The notes below the pieces were generated by a model, which was not told the origin of the DNA, searched no databases, and was given only the letters and a program-made list of their open reading frames with translations. Positions 1-10,458 of a DNA stretch of 64,000 nt are shown one piece after another. Within the stretch, counting starts at the first letter, position 1. Each line of letters begins with the position of its first letter. Origin of the DNA: Limanda limanda (Eukaryota > Chordata > Actinopteri > Pleuronectiformes > Pleuronectidae); the NCBI RefSeq assembly GCF_963576545.1, contig NC_083651.1:15795580-15859579 (forward strand). The letters are read 5' to 3'. Both the position numbers and the translations under genes were made by a program.

Positions 1-325
1 TCGGGGATCAATGAGGAAGTGAAGTGTTGATGTCTGCGAGAGACGGAGTAACAGCGAGAGGTGCACATGTTCGTGTAGAGGAAAATACCAGTTACTAAAC
101 CACGAAGAAGTTCCGTGTCCTGTGGGACGCTACAATAGCTTTAAAATATATATTTTAGGTGGCGAAATATTAAAACAAAAAGCGAGAGCAGGTCAGACTG
201 GAGGCGAAACACAGATAGTGAAGCTGCAGCTGCAGCTCTGCTTTAACTCGAGTTAAAAAAATTGACGGCGTTAAAATGGGTTTGCGTTAACGCCGTTAAT
301 AACGCGTTAAACTGACAGCCCTAAT
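1..325. mobile_element. End of a hAT-like non-autonomous DNA transposon
   Basis: The segment ends in alternating GTTAACGC/GCGTTAA motifs (about 268-311) followed by CTGACAGCCCTAAT at about 312-325. Read on the minus strand, this terminus starts TTAGGGCTGTCAG, which resembles hAT-family termini common in fish. The other end is off the window, so length and target-site duplication cannot be seen. The family call is from memory of similar fish repeats. Confidence 0.5.
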
Positions 326-1271
326 AGTAACATGTTGTGTCGAGACCCTGAAAACAGCCACTATATCGTCTTATAGCAACTGATAATCACATCACCGATT
401 TCTCTACTGCATTTATCAAAGAGATATTTCCCAAATACTTACCAGCAATACATCCCTCGTACTATATCTCAGCCAAAATGTCACATCCAAGCATGAAATA
501 ACAAATGGACATTTGTAGCAACATCTTGCATCATCATGCAACGTCTTGATCCACAAACTGTGTGTGTGTGAGTGTGTGCGTGTGCATACTGCAGGTTGTG
601 CCTGTAATTGCTCTCATGAGGGTCTCCAGAGTGAACAGCAGAGGAGAAAGTGACACGTATTGATTTGAAAATGGGGGATGGATCTCATTAAGGCTTTCCC
701 CCCCGACAAAATGCCACACTCTCATTTTTCCTCAAAAACTGAGGCTCAGCCAAAGCCAGCTCGGGTCTGTCTCAGCGTCTGCTGTGCTTCCTCAGGTTAT
801 CCCTCAGGACTGATGCACTTGTTGTGTATTCTTTACACTCTAAACTCACAGACAGTGACGCAGCATAATGCTGCCATACTACACAACTAAGACTAAGTTA
901 TGCATAACTTTGCATAATGTGAATTGAGTTCAAAGAAACACATCTCTTCATGGAGACCACCCACATAATTCAAGCGTAATGCGGGTATTTTGCAAAACGA
1001 ACTTTTCCTCTGTGTTTGGGCAACACAAATGCTGTTCAATGTCACTTAACTGCAGATTTTCCAAATCGCCTTGCAAAGTGTTGATTTAAAAAAAATAACT
1101 CAAGTTTCTGTGTGTACATGTAAAAGTGTTTGGAAATTTAGGATGCCACAGCTTACTCTGCACATGCCCACTGTAGCTTCGTGTTTAACATCAATTCTGG
1201 CCGTGTATACTCAAATTTACTCAGAAATACATCAAATGACATCACAGACACTTTCACTTATTTTAAAGTCA
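326..1271. other. Non-coding, no gene seen
   Basis: AT-rich sequence with a short imperfect TG tract at about 558-590. Small ORFs on both strands show no recognisable domain and look like chance. By position this lies within or beyond the first introns of osbpl6 (minus strand). Confidence 0.6.
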
Positions 1272-1953
1272 GTTACATGTGTCCGATTGAAACCCGATTT
1301 CTGGCGTTGTCGGGTTTCAATCGAAGATCCATTTCATGTAACTCCACAAATCTAGATTTCTTGTGTCCGACTGAAGTTGGATAACCACCCCCAGATAAGT
1401 AGATCGGATTTGGCTGTATATCGGACAACGCGCGCATGTAACTCTGGAAGCTAGACAACAACTGGAGATGACGTCTTTGCGCATGCTTGAGATCCTGCCC
1501 CCCCCCCCCCCTCCCTCCCTCCCTCCCTCCACCCTCCCTCCCTCCCTGGCCGTGACCCGGAAGTCGACAGGTAGATAAAATGTCGCTGCCCGGTGCCGGC
1601 CGGCACAAACAATCAAATGCGCCGTTCGCATTCGCAGTACTCCTTGAGTAAACATGCACAACATCATGTAGAGGGACGTAGCTTCACCTTGCTCTCCGTT
1701 CGTCATCTTTCTCGCATGCTGAGTTGAAGGCTGTTGTTGTTTTTTGTTGGTAGTGGTGACGAGGTCAAGCGGAAATGGCTGTATCACCACTAGCTGTAAT
1801 GAAAACAGCGCCACCTATCGTAGCGGGGTATGAAATGCTTTCGGACAAGAGTCGGATTTCTCAGTGCCATGTACCCTGAGATAGAGCAGTTAACCCCCCA
1901 TGGATAGAGAAACCGGGCTTCAGCCGAAATCGGGTTTATGCCATCATGTAAAC
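1272..1953. mobile_element. Non-autonomous DNA transposon with inverted ends and a terminal hairpin
   Basis: The left end (GTTACATG, then AAACCCGATTTC at 1289-1300) is matched in inverted orientation by the right end (GAAATCGGGTTT at about 1925-1936, then CATGTAAAC at 1945-1953). Inside the left end is a perfect 13-bp inverted repeat, CGATTGAAACCCG (1284-1296) against CGGGTTTCAATCG (1311-1323), with a 14-nt loop. The body holds a long C/CT-rich tract (1498-1547) and no transposase ORF. The two ORFs of 128 and 165 codons on the minus strand are low-complexity readings of this tract. Confidence 0.6.
1498..1547. repeat. C-rich / CCCT low-complexity tract
   Basis: An uninterrupted C run followed by CCCT/CCTC repeats. 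The minus strand is G-rich enough to form G-quadruplexes. It lies inside the transposon at 1272-1953. Confidence 0.9.
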
Positions 1954-3235
1954 GTAGTGAGTGTCTCTTAGAAATATGCTCGTGATAAACTGTACATTTA
2001 TGGTTAAGAGTGACACCTCTGAACAGCTGAATAGAAGAAAAGATGACTTTTAAGTCTGTGTTTTTGAATGATACATCTGCCTCTGTTATACTAAATAACT
2101 ACACATACACTTTAAATCGTAAAACAAAACAGCTGCAACAATCAAATACAAACTCCCGAATACATTCTGGTCTTTCTGCTGATTCCCTCTATTCGGCGTT
2201 GACTTATCTGGAGGTATTGGCCGAGCAGGTGCATAAAACAAAGGAAATCTACCGGTCAAACACTTAATTGGTTGCTATCTCTGCAGCTACGTCTTTGGCA
2301 AGTACCTGACATCATTAACCAAACGAAAAGGAATGAATAAGAAAAAAAGTGCCAGTAGGTGCTTTGAGATTAACTCGGCTCTAAGATTAAGAAGCGTCAG
2401 AAAATGAAAAGGCCGAACCCTTTTAGCCCTGAGGGCCTTGTTATCAAAAGGAGGAAGGCGACATTAAGGAAGGGAACAATGAACCGAAGCGCCGGTCTGT
2501 GCGGTGAACTGTCGTCCTGATCAAGCAGCAGGCTTCGACTCCGCTTTTCAAACTGTTCCCTTTTCTTAAGACCAGCTCTCTTTTCTCCTCCGAGAGCCGT
2601 CTCCCGCGGACACAAGCTGGGCTCACACCCGGCATACCAGAGCGTGCCACATGCTCAGTGGAGCACCAAGCCTCCGCCTGTGCCTCATGAAATATTCATG
2701 ACCCGGTGCCGACGGAAAAGCTGTGATGTCAGAGACTGCAGATTCGGTGTCCGGTTACTGTGCGGCCACAGTGACACAGCAGCAGCTTGGTGAGGTAAGA
2801 GGACCGGGGGGGCTTCAGGTGGCTTTCTGTGGGAGTTAACTTTAAATACTTGCCCTGTGAACTGTGAAATGAGAGCTCATCTCATTGTTTACCATGTCTC
2901 TGCAAGGTTTTTACTTACTAACCGGGGATTTAGTAAGGCTCTCTCTTAGTCACCCAATCAGTTGATAACGTCTTTCAGAGTTCGTTTTTTGTTTTCTTTC
3001 AATGGAAGATTTCACAGAATCATCTCTGAATCATGAATACAGAAACAGGGATTCTACTAAACACAGTCAAAGCAAATGCTCCTGGTTGATATCAAAATTG
3101 CACATTTCTGCCACATTGATTGTTGCTGCACGATTGTGTTCGGTGCTGTTCTACATGGTGCGGGGCTATAGTTGAAATCTGAACATTCCCATCCATCTGT
3201 CAATGCTTTCCATTAACGGTAAAATTCAGAACGAA
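1954..3235. other. Non-coding, with a GC-richer patch around 2550-2810
   Basis: No coding exon recognised. The patch at about 2550-2810 is richer in CpG than its surroundings. On the plus strand it ends in a strong splice-donor-like sequence, GAG|GTAAGA, at 2792-2800. It could be an alternative promoter or an antisense first exon inside osbpl6, but nothing in the sequence settles this. Confidence 0.4.
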
Positions 3236-3376
3236 ACTAGAGTGGCACGGTGAGAGCAAATCCCTCCACCAAGTCCCAGCAGTCCCATAACATCCAATCA
3301 AGCTGCGCCAAATTTCACTCACAAAAAGCAACAGACAAACAAACAGGGGTGAAAACATAACGTCATTGGCGGAGGT
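3236..3376. mobile_element. MITE-like repeat, family A, short copy
   Basis: Starts ACTAGAGTGGCAC, followed by CCTCCACCAAG, and ends ACAGGGGTGAAAACATAACG then TTGGCGGAGGT. The two ends carry complementary motifs (ACCTCC-CCAAGG and CCTTGG-GGAGGT). Other copies of the family are at 10158-10458, 51930-52629 and 57541-57808, with partial copies elsewhere in the window. Confidence 0.65.
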
Positions 3377-3955
3377 CATATTGCTTTTTGTGTTTGTCAA
3401 CATGAGGATAGAGTTGCACTGTTAGAAATTTGTAGGAATTGTCAGCGAACAAAATCAATCAGTGGTTCTGTGTTCACTTTCACCAACATCATAAGAAGTT
3501 TGGCTGATTTGTAAAGTGTGAGCACAAAGGGTTCATGGTGTGGTGAAAAATAACAAAGTACTTTTACTCAGTACTGTACTTCCATTTTCTGGTAAAAAGA
3601 TATTTCCGTTCCCCTTTAAATTATTCTGATGGTTTCATTTAAAGACGTGTTTAAGGAACAAAGAGATTAAACCGTCTCGTTTACATGGTTCTAGTTCAGA
3701 TGGGGAATGAAAGCTGATATTTTAAAGCTGGTTATACTTTTATCAAACTGTCTTGGTCGTCACACCACAATGGCCATTATTGTTTACCACATTTAGTCTG
3801 CTGAATAAATATCTTCATGATTTCCTTTCTATCTGCCTGCCTCAAAATAATGTTCACTCCCACTTATATTACCTCGGCTACTTCATTCAAAATGCCACTC
3901 TCCACAGAAACAATTTCCTGATGGTAAATGTCTACCCCCGCGGCTTGAAAATTAC
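3377..3955. other. osbpl6 intron sequence, nothing else seen
   Basis: Sequence just downstream (on the minus strand) of the osbpl6 first coding exon. It contains a short stretch at about 3550-3590 resembling the fish repeat with the TACTTTTACTCAGTACTGTA motif. No ORF here resembles the next expected osbpl6 exon, which should encode a pleckstrin-homology region and probably lies left of the window. Confidence 0.55.
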
Positions 3956-4206
3956 CTGCCGGCTTTCGCGCTGGGAAGAAGAAGATGAGGAGGCGCTCTT
4001 GTGAACTGGAGTGCAGGACTTGTTGACCGGCGTGCCGCTCCTCTCCTCAGAGCTCATGGTGCGGCCCTGGGGGCCACGCTGGTAGTGTTGGTGGTAAGAC
4101 ATGGTGGGTACTGACCAGTTTGGCTCTGTGAATCTCCCTCAGCACTGGGACCAGCAGATCAGGAGCATCGTCTGACACGTCCTCGGTCTCACTGCTCGCT
4201 CTTCAT
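3956..4206 (-). CDS. osbpl6: osbpl6 first coding exon (oxysterol-binding protein-related protein 6), 5' end
   Basis: On the minus strand a 251-nt exon is bounded by an acceptor (TTTTTCAG, plus-strand CT at 4207-4208) and a donor (CAG|GTAATT, plus-strand AC at 3954-3955). An ATG at 4057-4055 opens a 34-codon reading frame that begins MSSEERSGTP and ends SSSQRESRQ with splice phase 0. This matches, residue for residue in length and in most positions, the start of vertebrate ORP6 (MSSDEKGISP to SSTSSQRDSRQ). ORP6 is a lipid-transfer protein with PH and oxysterol-binding domains; those exons lie left of the window. A second, in-frame ATG 15 codons upstream (4102-4100) has a good ACC context and would add MSYHQHYQRGPQGRT. 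An in-frame TGA lies further upstream, so nothing longer is possible within this exon. The rest of the exon is 5' UTR, including a five-codon upstream ORF at its start. I am confident of the identity and less so of the start codon. Confidence 0.88.
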
Positions 4207-4839
4207 CTGAAAAACAAAGATATTACAAAAGAATTTATATTCAGGCAAAGAAGAATCACTTCCTCAGGCTATCGCAGTTCTGTTGTTGACACCAAACACT
4301 GAGCCACACTGTCACTGATCAAACGCCACTTTGTCCCCATTAGAAACGAGTGTGTCGGCGTCTCCTGCACTTTCAGAACTACCCTCCGTCAGTTTCAGTG
4401 AGTTCACCTGACTCACAGATGCTCAGACACCTGGAGTTTTCTTTGAAGCATGGGGGCGGTTTAAGATTCTTTTCATTACACATGCATTTCTGAATAAGCC
4501 TTTCAATATGGTGGCTGTGCGGTTGGTGCCACTCAGGATTACTCAACACACTGCATTTAGCAGAGGTATGCACCAAATGATTTCAAACCCAAACTGAACC
4601 TAATATTAAGGCTAATAACTAACAATGTTGATTATTGATTAATGAAATTCCCCGATCACAACTTTCACGAGCCCACAGTGTTGTCATCTTATGTTGTTTC
4701 TTCTGTCCAATGGTTCAAAACCAAGAGATTTTCACTTTACTAAGATCTGAGCAAGAAATAATCCTGTTTGAGAATCTGAAACCTGAGAAATTATTGCACG
4801 TTTTTACGATAGTTGCTTATTTAACTGCAGAAACCATAA
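4207..4839. other. osbpl6 5' intron, nothing recognised
   Basis: AT-rich, with only short chance ORFs. No splice pair or domain recognised. Confidence 0.5.
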
Positions 4840-5345
4840 GTTGATGTTCAAAATAGTTATTTTTGTCGATCAATACCTCAACTAACCGACCAATTGTTAC
4901 AGCCCTGCCATCTCTTATCTCTAAGTGGCCTTGCTCCTGAGGTGGCGCACGTCGTCCACTAAACAGAGAGTCAGTGGTTCCATCCCTGGCTCCTCCAGTC
5001 CGAATCCCTAAGTGTACTTGAGCAGCTGTTTCGTCAGAATGGGAATGACGTGTGATACAAACGCATGACATTTAAAGCGCTGAGTGAATGTGTGTTTGAA
5101 TGTGACTGGTAGTGAATAACGATTTGGGTAAATGGTAATGGCCTGCATTTCCATAGCGATTATCAACCACTCAAAGCACTTTCACTACAACTCATCTATT
5201 CATCCATTTACACACACACAGCTTTACACAGCGCATATTCAGGGGTCGCCTGCTCCAAGACACTCAAGAATGTAGACTGGAGCCACAAAGGAGTGAACCA
5301 AGAACCCTCTGGTTAGCAGACGACTCGCTCCACCCATGTGATTGC
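4840..5345. mobile_element. Composite of SINE-like fish repeats
   Basis: At 4929-5110 there is a stretch with a Pol III B-box-like GGTTCCATCCC at 4976-4986 and the tail GTGTGTTTGAATGTGACTGG. It is followed at about 5130-5340 by the teleost repeat with TAAATGGTAATGGCCTGCAT, CCACTCAAAGCACTTT and a region related to the repeats at 23458-23637 and 32225-32362. Classification is from memory of fish repeats; exact borders are uncertain. The segment 4840-4905 ends in CAGCCCT and may be a separate hAT-like end. Confidence 0.5.
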
Positions 5346-6545
5346 TTGCTAAGACAAGAAAAGCACTATAAAAAACGCAGTCCATAACCTATATTGACCA
5401 GAGTCTCTAACTGTGCCCACCCATTTACTGCAGCTTAACGGAAAACCGTAGATCTTTGTACAATTAGAGAAATGTGGTAAATTCATGACTGTTGACTGTC
5501 ACTGCAGAAGATGGAGATCGTTCCAAAGAACTGCTTATGTGACATCAATCCTTAAACATGTAATTACCACTAAGATAATGATGGTAATAAGTGAGGATAG
5601 CAGAATATATATGTGACAACTTATACAAAACATTGAGGATGACAATTATACCCTCTGGTATAGAGTCATAATTTAAATAAACATCCTAGATAGTAAGTGT
5701 CTGGTAAAGCTGATGTTGAGGCAGTAACTGGGAGAGCTCTTCCTCATCATTAGTGACGGCACCGTGTTGCTCGATGCTGACACCAATAACGCTTCCTGCA
5801 GAAAAACTGAGCTCCCAGGAGCTCCCAGCACTGATAAAACATACATCAATGCCAAGAGCCTAGGAAGCAAACAGATAAACAAACTCTGCTCAGTTCAGAG
5901 ACGCTTGGTGATATGATGAAGATGCTAGTGGACAAGCACTAGCACAAATAACAGAATATTTCTATTTCTAATTGAATAACTCCAAGATTCAGAGGATGAG
6001 GAATTTACATACGAGTTGGGAAACAGATATGAATAATGTGGATGTAATTAACCGATGGTGAGAGACATTCGTGGTTGATTTTCGTTTAAGATTGCCAGAT
6101 GGAACATTTATGGACATTTTCACAATTTTCTCAGGGAGTTTTTCATGCATCTTGATGAGAAAGAAATCTGACATATTTAGGGAACTGTGAGTATGTGAAA
6201 CTAGGTTTGATATAATTTAAGGGGACTGTTGGGCCTTGATGGAGGTATGTGCTCTATCAAGTGACATTCTAGTTTATTTTATTAGTATAGTTGATATATC
6301 AAAACAAATTGTCAGAAGAGATGATAAGATTCTCGTTAAAATGTCCAAAAGCCAAAGTCTAGGTTACTTCATCGAACTGCTTTTGTTTTTGAGTCTAAAA
6401 ATATGTAGTTTAGTTTCATATGAGACAAAACAGCAGCAAATGATCACAACTATGATGCTATAACAATGATACATTTCAAATTTCAACTTGATTCATGTCA
6501 ATAAACGTATCAATTGTTCAACAATTCTGGTTTGGAAGTTTGGAT
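5346..6545. other. osbpl6 5' intron, nothing recognised
   Basis: AT-rich sequence with small unrelated ORFs on both strands and no recognisable domain. Confidence 0.5.
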
Positions 6546-6832
6546 GTTATCTGTGTATCTGCCTTCTCTAAGGTACTCTTGCTTCCTCCCACATTCCAAA
6601 GACATGCATATTGGGGTTATGTTAATTGGAGACTTTAAACTGACCTAAAGTGTGAATGTGAGCCTGAATGGCAGAGTAATGACAAACAGACTGAAAATAC
6701 AGCTTGTCCCATCATGAAATGCAGCATCAGTTAAAACAATGCTTCTTCCATGCATGATTGATCGTGGAGCTGCTTCATTAATCTGATATGTTTCGAACAA
6801 ACAAGTGGACAGGGGTGAAAACTGGCGGAGGT
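6546..6832. mobile_element. Composite repeat: dispersed fish repeat plus 3' end of a family A MITE
   Basis: 6575-6690 carries the common fish repeat text CTTCCTCCCACATTCCAAAG, GACATGCATATTGGGGTTAT and TTAATTGGAGACT. 6795-6832 carries the family A 3' end (ACAAACAAGTGGACAGGGGT to GGCGGAGGT). Family name unknown to me. Confidence 0.5.
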
Positions 6833-9800
6833 AATTAATCATTAGTTGAAGTCCCAGTTATGGTCAGCAAATCAAATATCAAGTCTCAGGTCAGGACACG
6901 ATATGATACTGGAACACAAAACTGTACAGCAGTGCAGCGTGTTAAAATCTCACCACAGACTGTTTCTGTTCACGTGCATTGTATACGACTCTGGAGCCTC
7001 CTGTGGTTTCACCTACACATTTGCAGTGTAGGCTCCCTCACAGGACTGGGCAAATCCACAGAGCAGCTCTGAGCACATTCCAGGAGTAGGCAAGCCCACA
7101 TGCGATGGTGCAGTATACTCACACACACTAAATCATCCATATTTCAGATCTTTTGACAACATCCCCTTCCCCGCCCCTTAAGCCTATGAGGGGCTAAGCT
7201 ACTGTGAGACTATGTGCTAAGTCCGTTCAGATAGTGTGTGCCACTTAGCCTATTTAATAGATCCCCTCTCCTTGACCTAATAAGGAAGCACGAGCGAGGA
7301 GTACTTTCAGGGTAAACCTCCTGTTTTAACCACACTATTAACCTCTGACTGCATGAGACTTCCTGTACTATGTGAGCTCAAATTTACTGCGACATTTTTA
7401 CTGTCCATTTAGAAACATAAACAGGTAACAGCAACAGATGAAAATGACAGATAGATACTAAAACAGACATAAAGCTGCTGTACGTAAAAGTGGGCTATTG
7501 AAATTACAACATTTCAGTTTTGCAGAACATATTACTTCCCCAATAATGCAATTCTTATGTTGTGACACTGTCAATAGAATCAAAACAACTAAACCAAACC
7601 AATCTACCTGTAACTTATGTGATCTGTAGTGTAAACCGACAAACTAAACTTCCACAGAGTAAACCTGCCACTTTCTAAAAATTTGACAAACCTCTGTGAG
7701 CAGTGTGTTTGGCTCCAGCGCAGACAAACAAACACAGGGAGCAGCGACATTGCTCCACATGAACCCAGTTGCCATGTTGGGGGGAGCGTCCGCACAGGAC
7801 TTGATTAGTCATGAGCTTAATCTTCTAAATCCAGAAACCGTGATTAAGGCGCTGTAAGCAGGAGGATGAGGCCGGCGCTGCCACGTGGATACTACTGCCA
7901 CACTTCTCAAACACCCTGGCCAGTGGCAAACCAAACACTGTGGGATTTATTGTGAATATAACATAGTGTGCTGGTCTGAATTTATTTTTTGGATGAAATG
8001 CATTATAAAAAACGTCCCAGGGAGAGGTTAGTGGTTCAATATTCACTCTGAAGACTGCAGAACTAATTTTTTACAGATGTGATATCATTAAAATGTTTTG
8101 CCTGGTGCTACTGAAGCTGGGACCATTAAAATGGAATATTCAAAACGTGATATATGATAAACAGGAGAAACCTAGGTTAGAAAACGATTCTATCTATCTT
8201 TCAAATGTTTTTTAGAGTTATAAGTCAGACAGATTCCTCCAATATTCTCTAGACTCATGCACATAGCAGACGTGATCATTTCTCTTGACACACTTCATGC
8301 TCAAACCGATTTTCTGAGAGTCTGAGGATTTGAAAGTAGACTGTGGCGGCAGAGTTTCAATACACATCCAGACAAAGACGAGCCTTCAGTGGTGAGAAGC
8401 AACAATGACACTAGTATGTAAGAGTCAGAGGAAGAGACCCTTCTCACGAAATTCTTTCAATGCCTCAAGTTGGAGTAAAATTCCACCAAACTCCAAAAAC
8501 GTCCCCACATTCACTGCTTCAGTGAGGTGCAGTCTTAACATGCACTCACTATCAATTCACTTACAGCTAAAGTAATTGTGCAACACAATTAATATATTGA
8601 AAGATCCTCACAGAAAACGATATGTAAGTTTAAAAATTATAACAAGTTAAATGCTCACAATAGTTGAAAGGAGGATGTGTGAAAAGTTCTACTACTGATC
8701 TAAATTTTCATACAGATTTTAAATAATTAATTTCTGCAACGTTCAGCCTCTTTTTTTTATGCTGATACTTAACACACTACAAAGATTTCTTTATGAAAAT
8801 GAGCATTTCCTCTGTCTAATTTCCTCAAAACCGCTTAAGGCTCACAGTTGTGTGGCTCCACCTCCATGAAGTGTCTTGGCAAGAAAATAACGTTCACTTC
8901 CCTTTCCCGTCTCTCGCTTCCCCCCAGAATGCAGCCTCAGCTCGGTCACATCCATTACTCTTCTCGGTCTCATTTCTTGTGCTACAAAAAAACAACATCA
9001 TTTAGGAAGAGGGATTTTCAGAAACCAAAAGGTAATGATGACAACTGTCAGAGATGTTCTGACTCCTGACCGGTGCTGTCACCTGATTATTATTGAGATT
9101 CGGGGTCAGAGATTTACACTAGGTTCATTAAACTAGACTCTGGAGACTCTTAAAACAAGCTGAGCAAACAGCTCAATGAGTTTCCATTAACAGGAGACAA
9201 GGCCTCACTTGACTAGTGTGTTGTCTGCACTGGCAGCATACCAGCTACCCAGTGAGTTTATTGTTGAATAATGTATCAATATTAAATGACTGTAGAACTA
9301 TTTCTAGTGTCGAAGTGGTGAATTAAAGGTAACAAAAGACAGTTTTAGTTACTTGTTCCAATTAAAGAAGAGCATGTTAGACCTGATGGAGCAGATCCAC
9401 TTTATTTTGTTCTTGCTGTGTTAGTCGACTGATTCTGCAGCATATAAATATTTGTAGTGTCCAAGTCTCCCTTGGAGAGCTACTAAGCAAATTAACAGAT
9501 TAATGGTAGTATCGCATACTTCTGTAATCTGAAATTCGAGAGAAACCAAAAATGGCTCTGATTGTTTATTAACCCATCTTAATAAAGTGTTGCCGTTCAA
9601 GTGTTAGATAGTTTAGTAGCTCCTAATATTTGTGTCACTGGAACACAATAAGTTCTGGTCAATTTTAATGTAGTATTAGTGAGTACTTTTTATAGTCCAT
9701 CTAATACATTTGCAGCGGCTGTGATCATGTTTTAATTTGATGAATTATTCTACTTTCAACTATAAAGTGGTGAGAATCTAAATGAAGCTCGAACAGTGTG

Positions 9801-10157
9801 GCTTATTCACCTGCAGCAGTACCAGTCTCCTCCAGTGAAAAGTCTTTTAACAAGGGGCTGAAGTTCCTCTCCAGGGCTGTTTTATGGCTGAATACGGTAT
9901 GTGCTGTAACTTTACTGGTGGAGGCAATGAAACGTCACATTTCTGAGAGAGGGATCAATGGCTTGTCACAAATAAAGCAGTGAGTATCATCTGTCATCAT
10001 GTGGGTTCGAGGCAAGAGGAGCTGAAGAGGTTTAAAGGACCAAAGAAATCCCCTCTATCCGTGTGCAATCCTCTAAGAGATCTCACGACGATGAAGAAAA
10101 TAAACTTCAGATTCAAGCACTCAATGTGTCAAGCAGCACCACGAGACCCAAAGTCAA
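6833..10157. other. osbpl6 5' intron, no gene seen
   Basis: About 3.3 kb of AT-rich non-coding sequence. Several ORFs of 60-75 codons on both strands show no domain and no convincing splice context. Confidence 0.5.
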
Positions 10158-10458
10158 ACTAGAATGGCACTCAGTTGATCACATACCTCCACCAAGGCCC
10201 AAGAGACCCCTTATGGCACCACATTTAAATCTACAAGATCTGGATTAGTATTTGGATCTGCACCAAATTGCACAAACTCATAGTTATCAGTCCGCTACAT
10301 GTGATACCTGATTTTGTTTAATCAAGATCTATATGTGCAAGAATTCAGTGTCCCATCCCTCCACCAAGTTTTGAGGTAATCCATCCAGTGACTTTTGCAT
10401 AATCTTGCACACAAACAAACAAACAAACGGACAGGAGTGAAAATGTAACCTCTTTGGC
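10158..10458. mobile_element. MITE-like repeat, family A
   Basis: Starts ACTAGAATGGCACTCAG, then ACCTCCACCAAGGCCC. The middle has ATTTGGATCTGCACCAAATT and CTCCACCAAGTTTTGAGGTA. It ends ACAAACGGACAGGAGTGAAA then ACCTCTTTGGCC. No coding capacity. This is the best single copy for aligning the others. Confidence 0.65.

Noticed and set aside
1273..1814. 128- and 165-codon minus-strand ORFs
   Set aside because: They lie inside the transposon at 1272-1953, cross its CCCT tract, and show no transposase motif.
4929..5110. Possible tRNA gene because of GGTTC-like B box
   Set aside because: No cloverleaf could be folded by eye and it joins directly to known SINE-like sequence, so a SINE is the better call.
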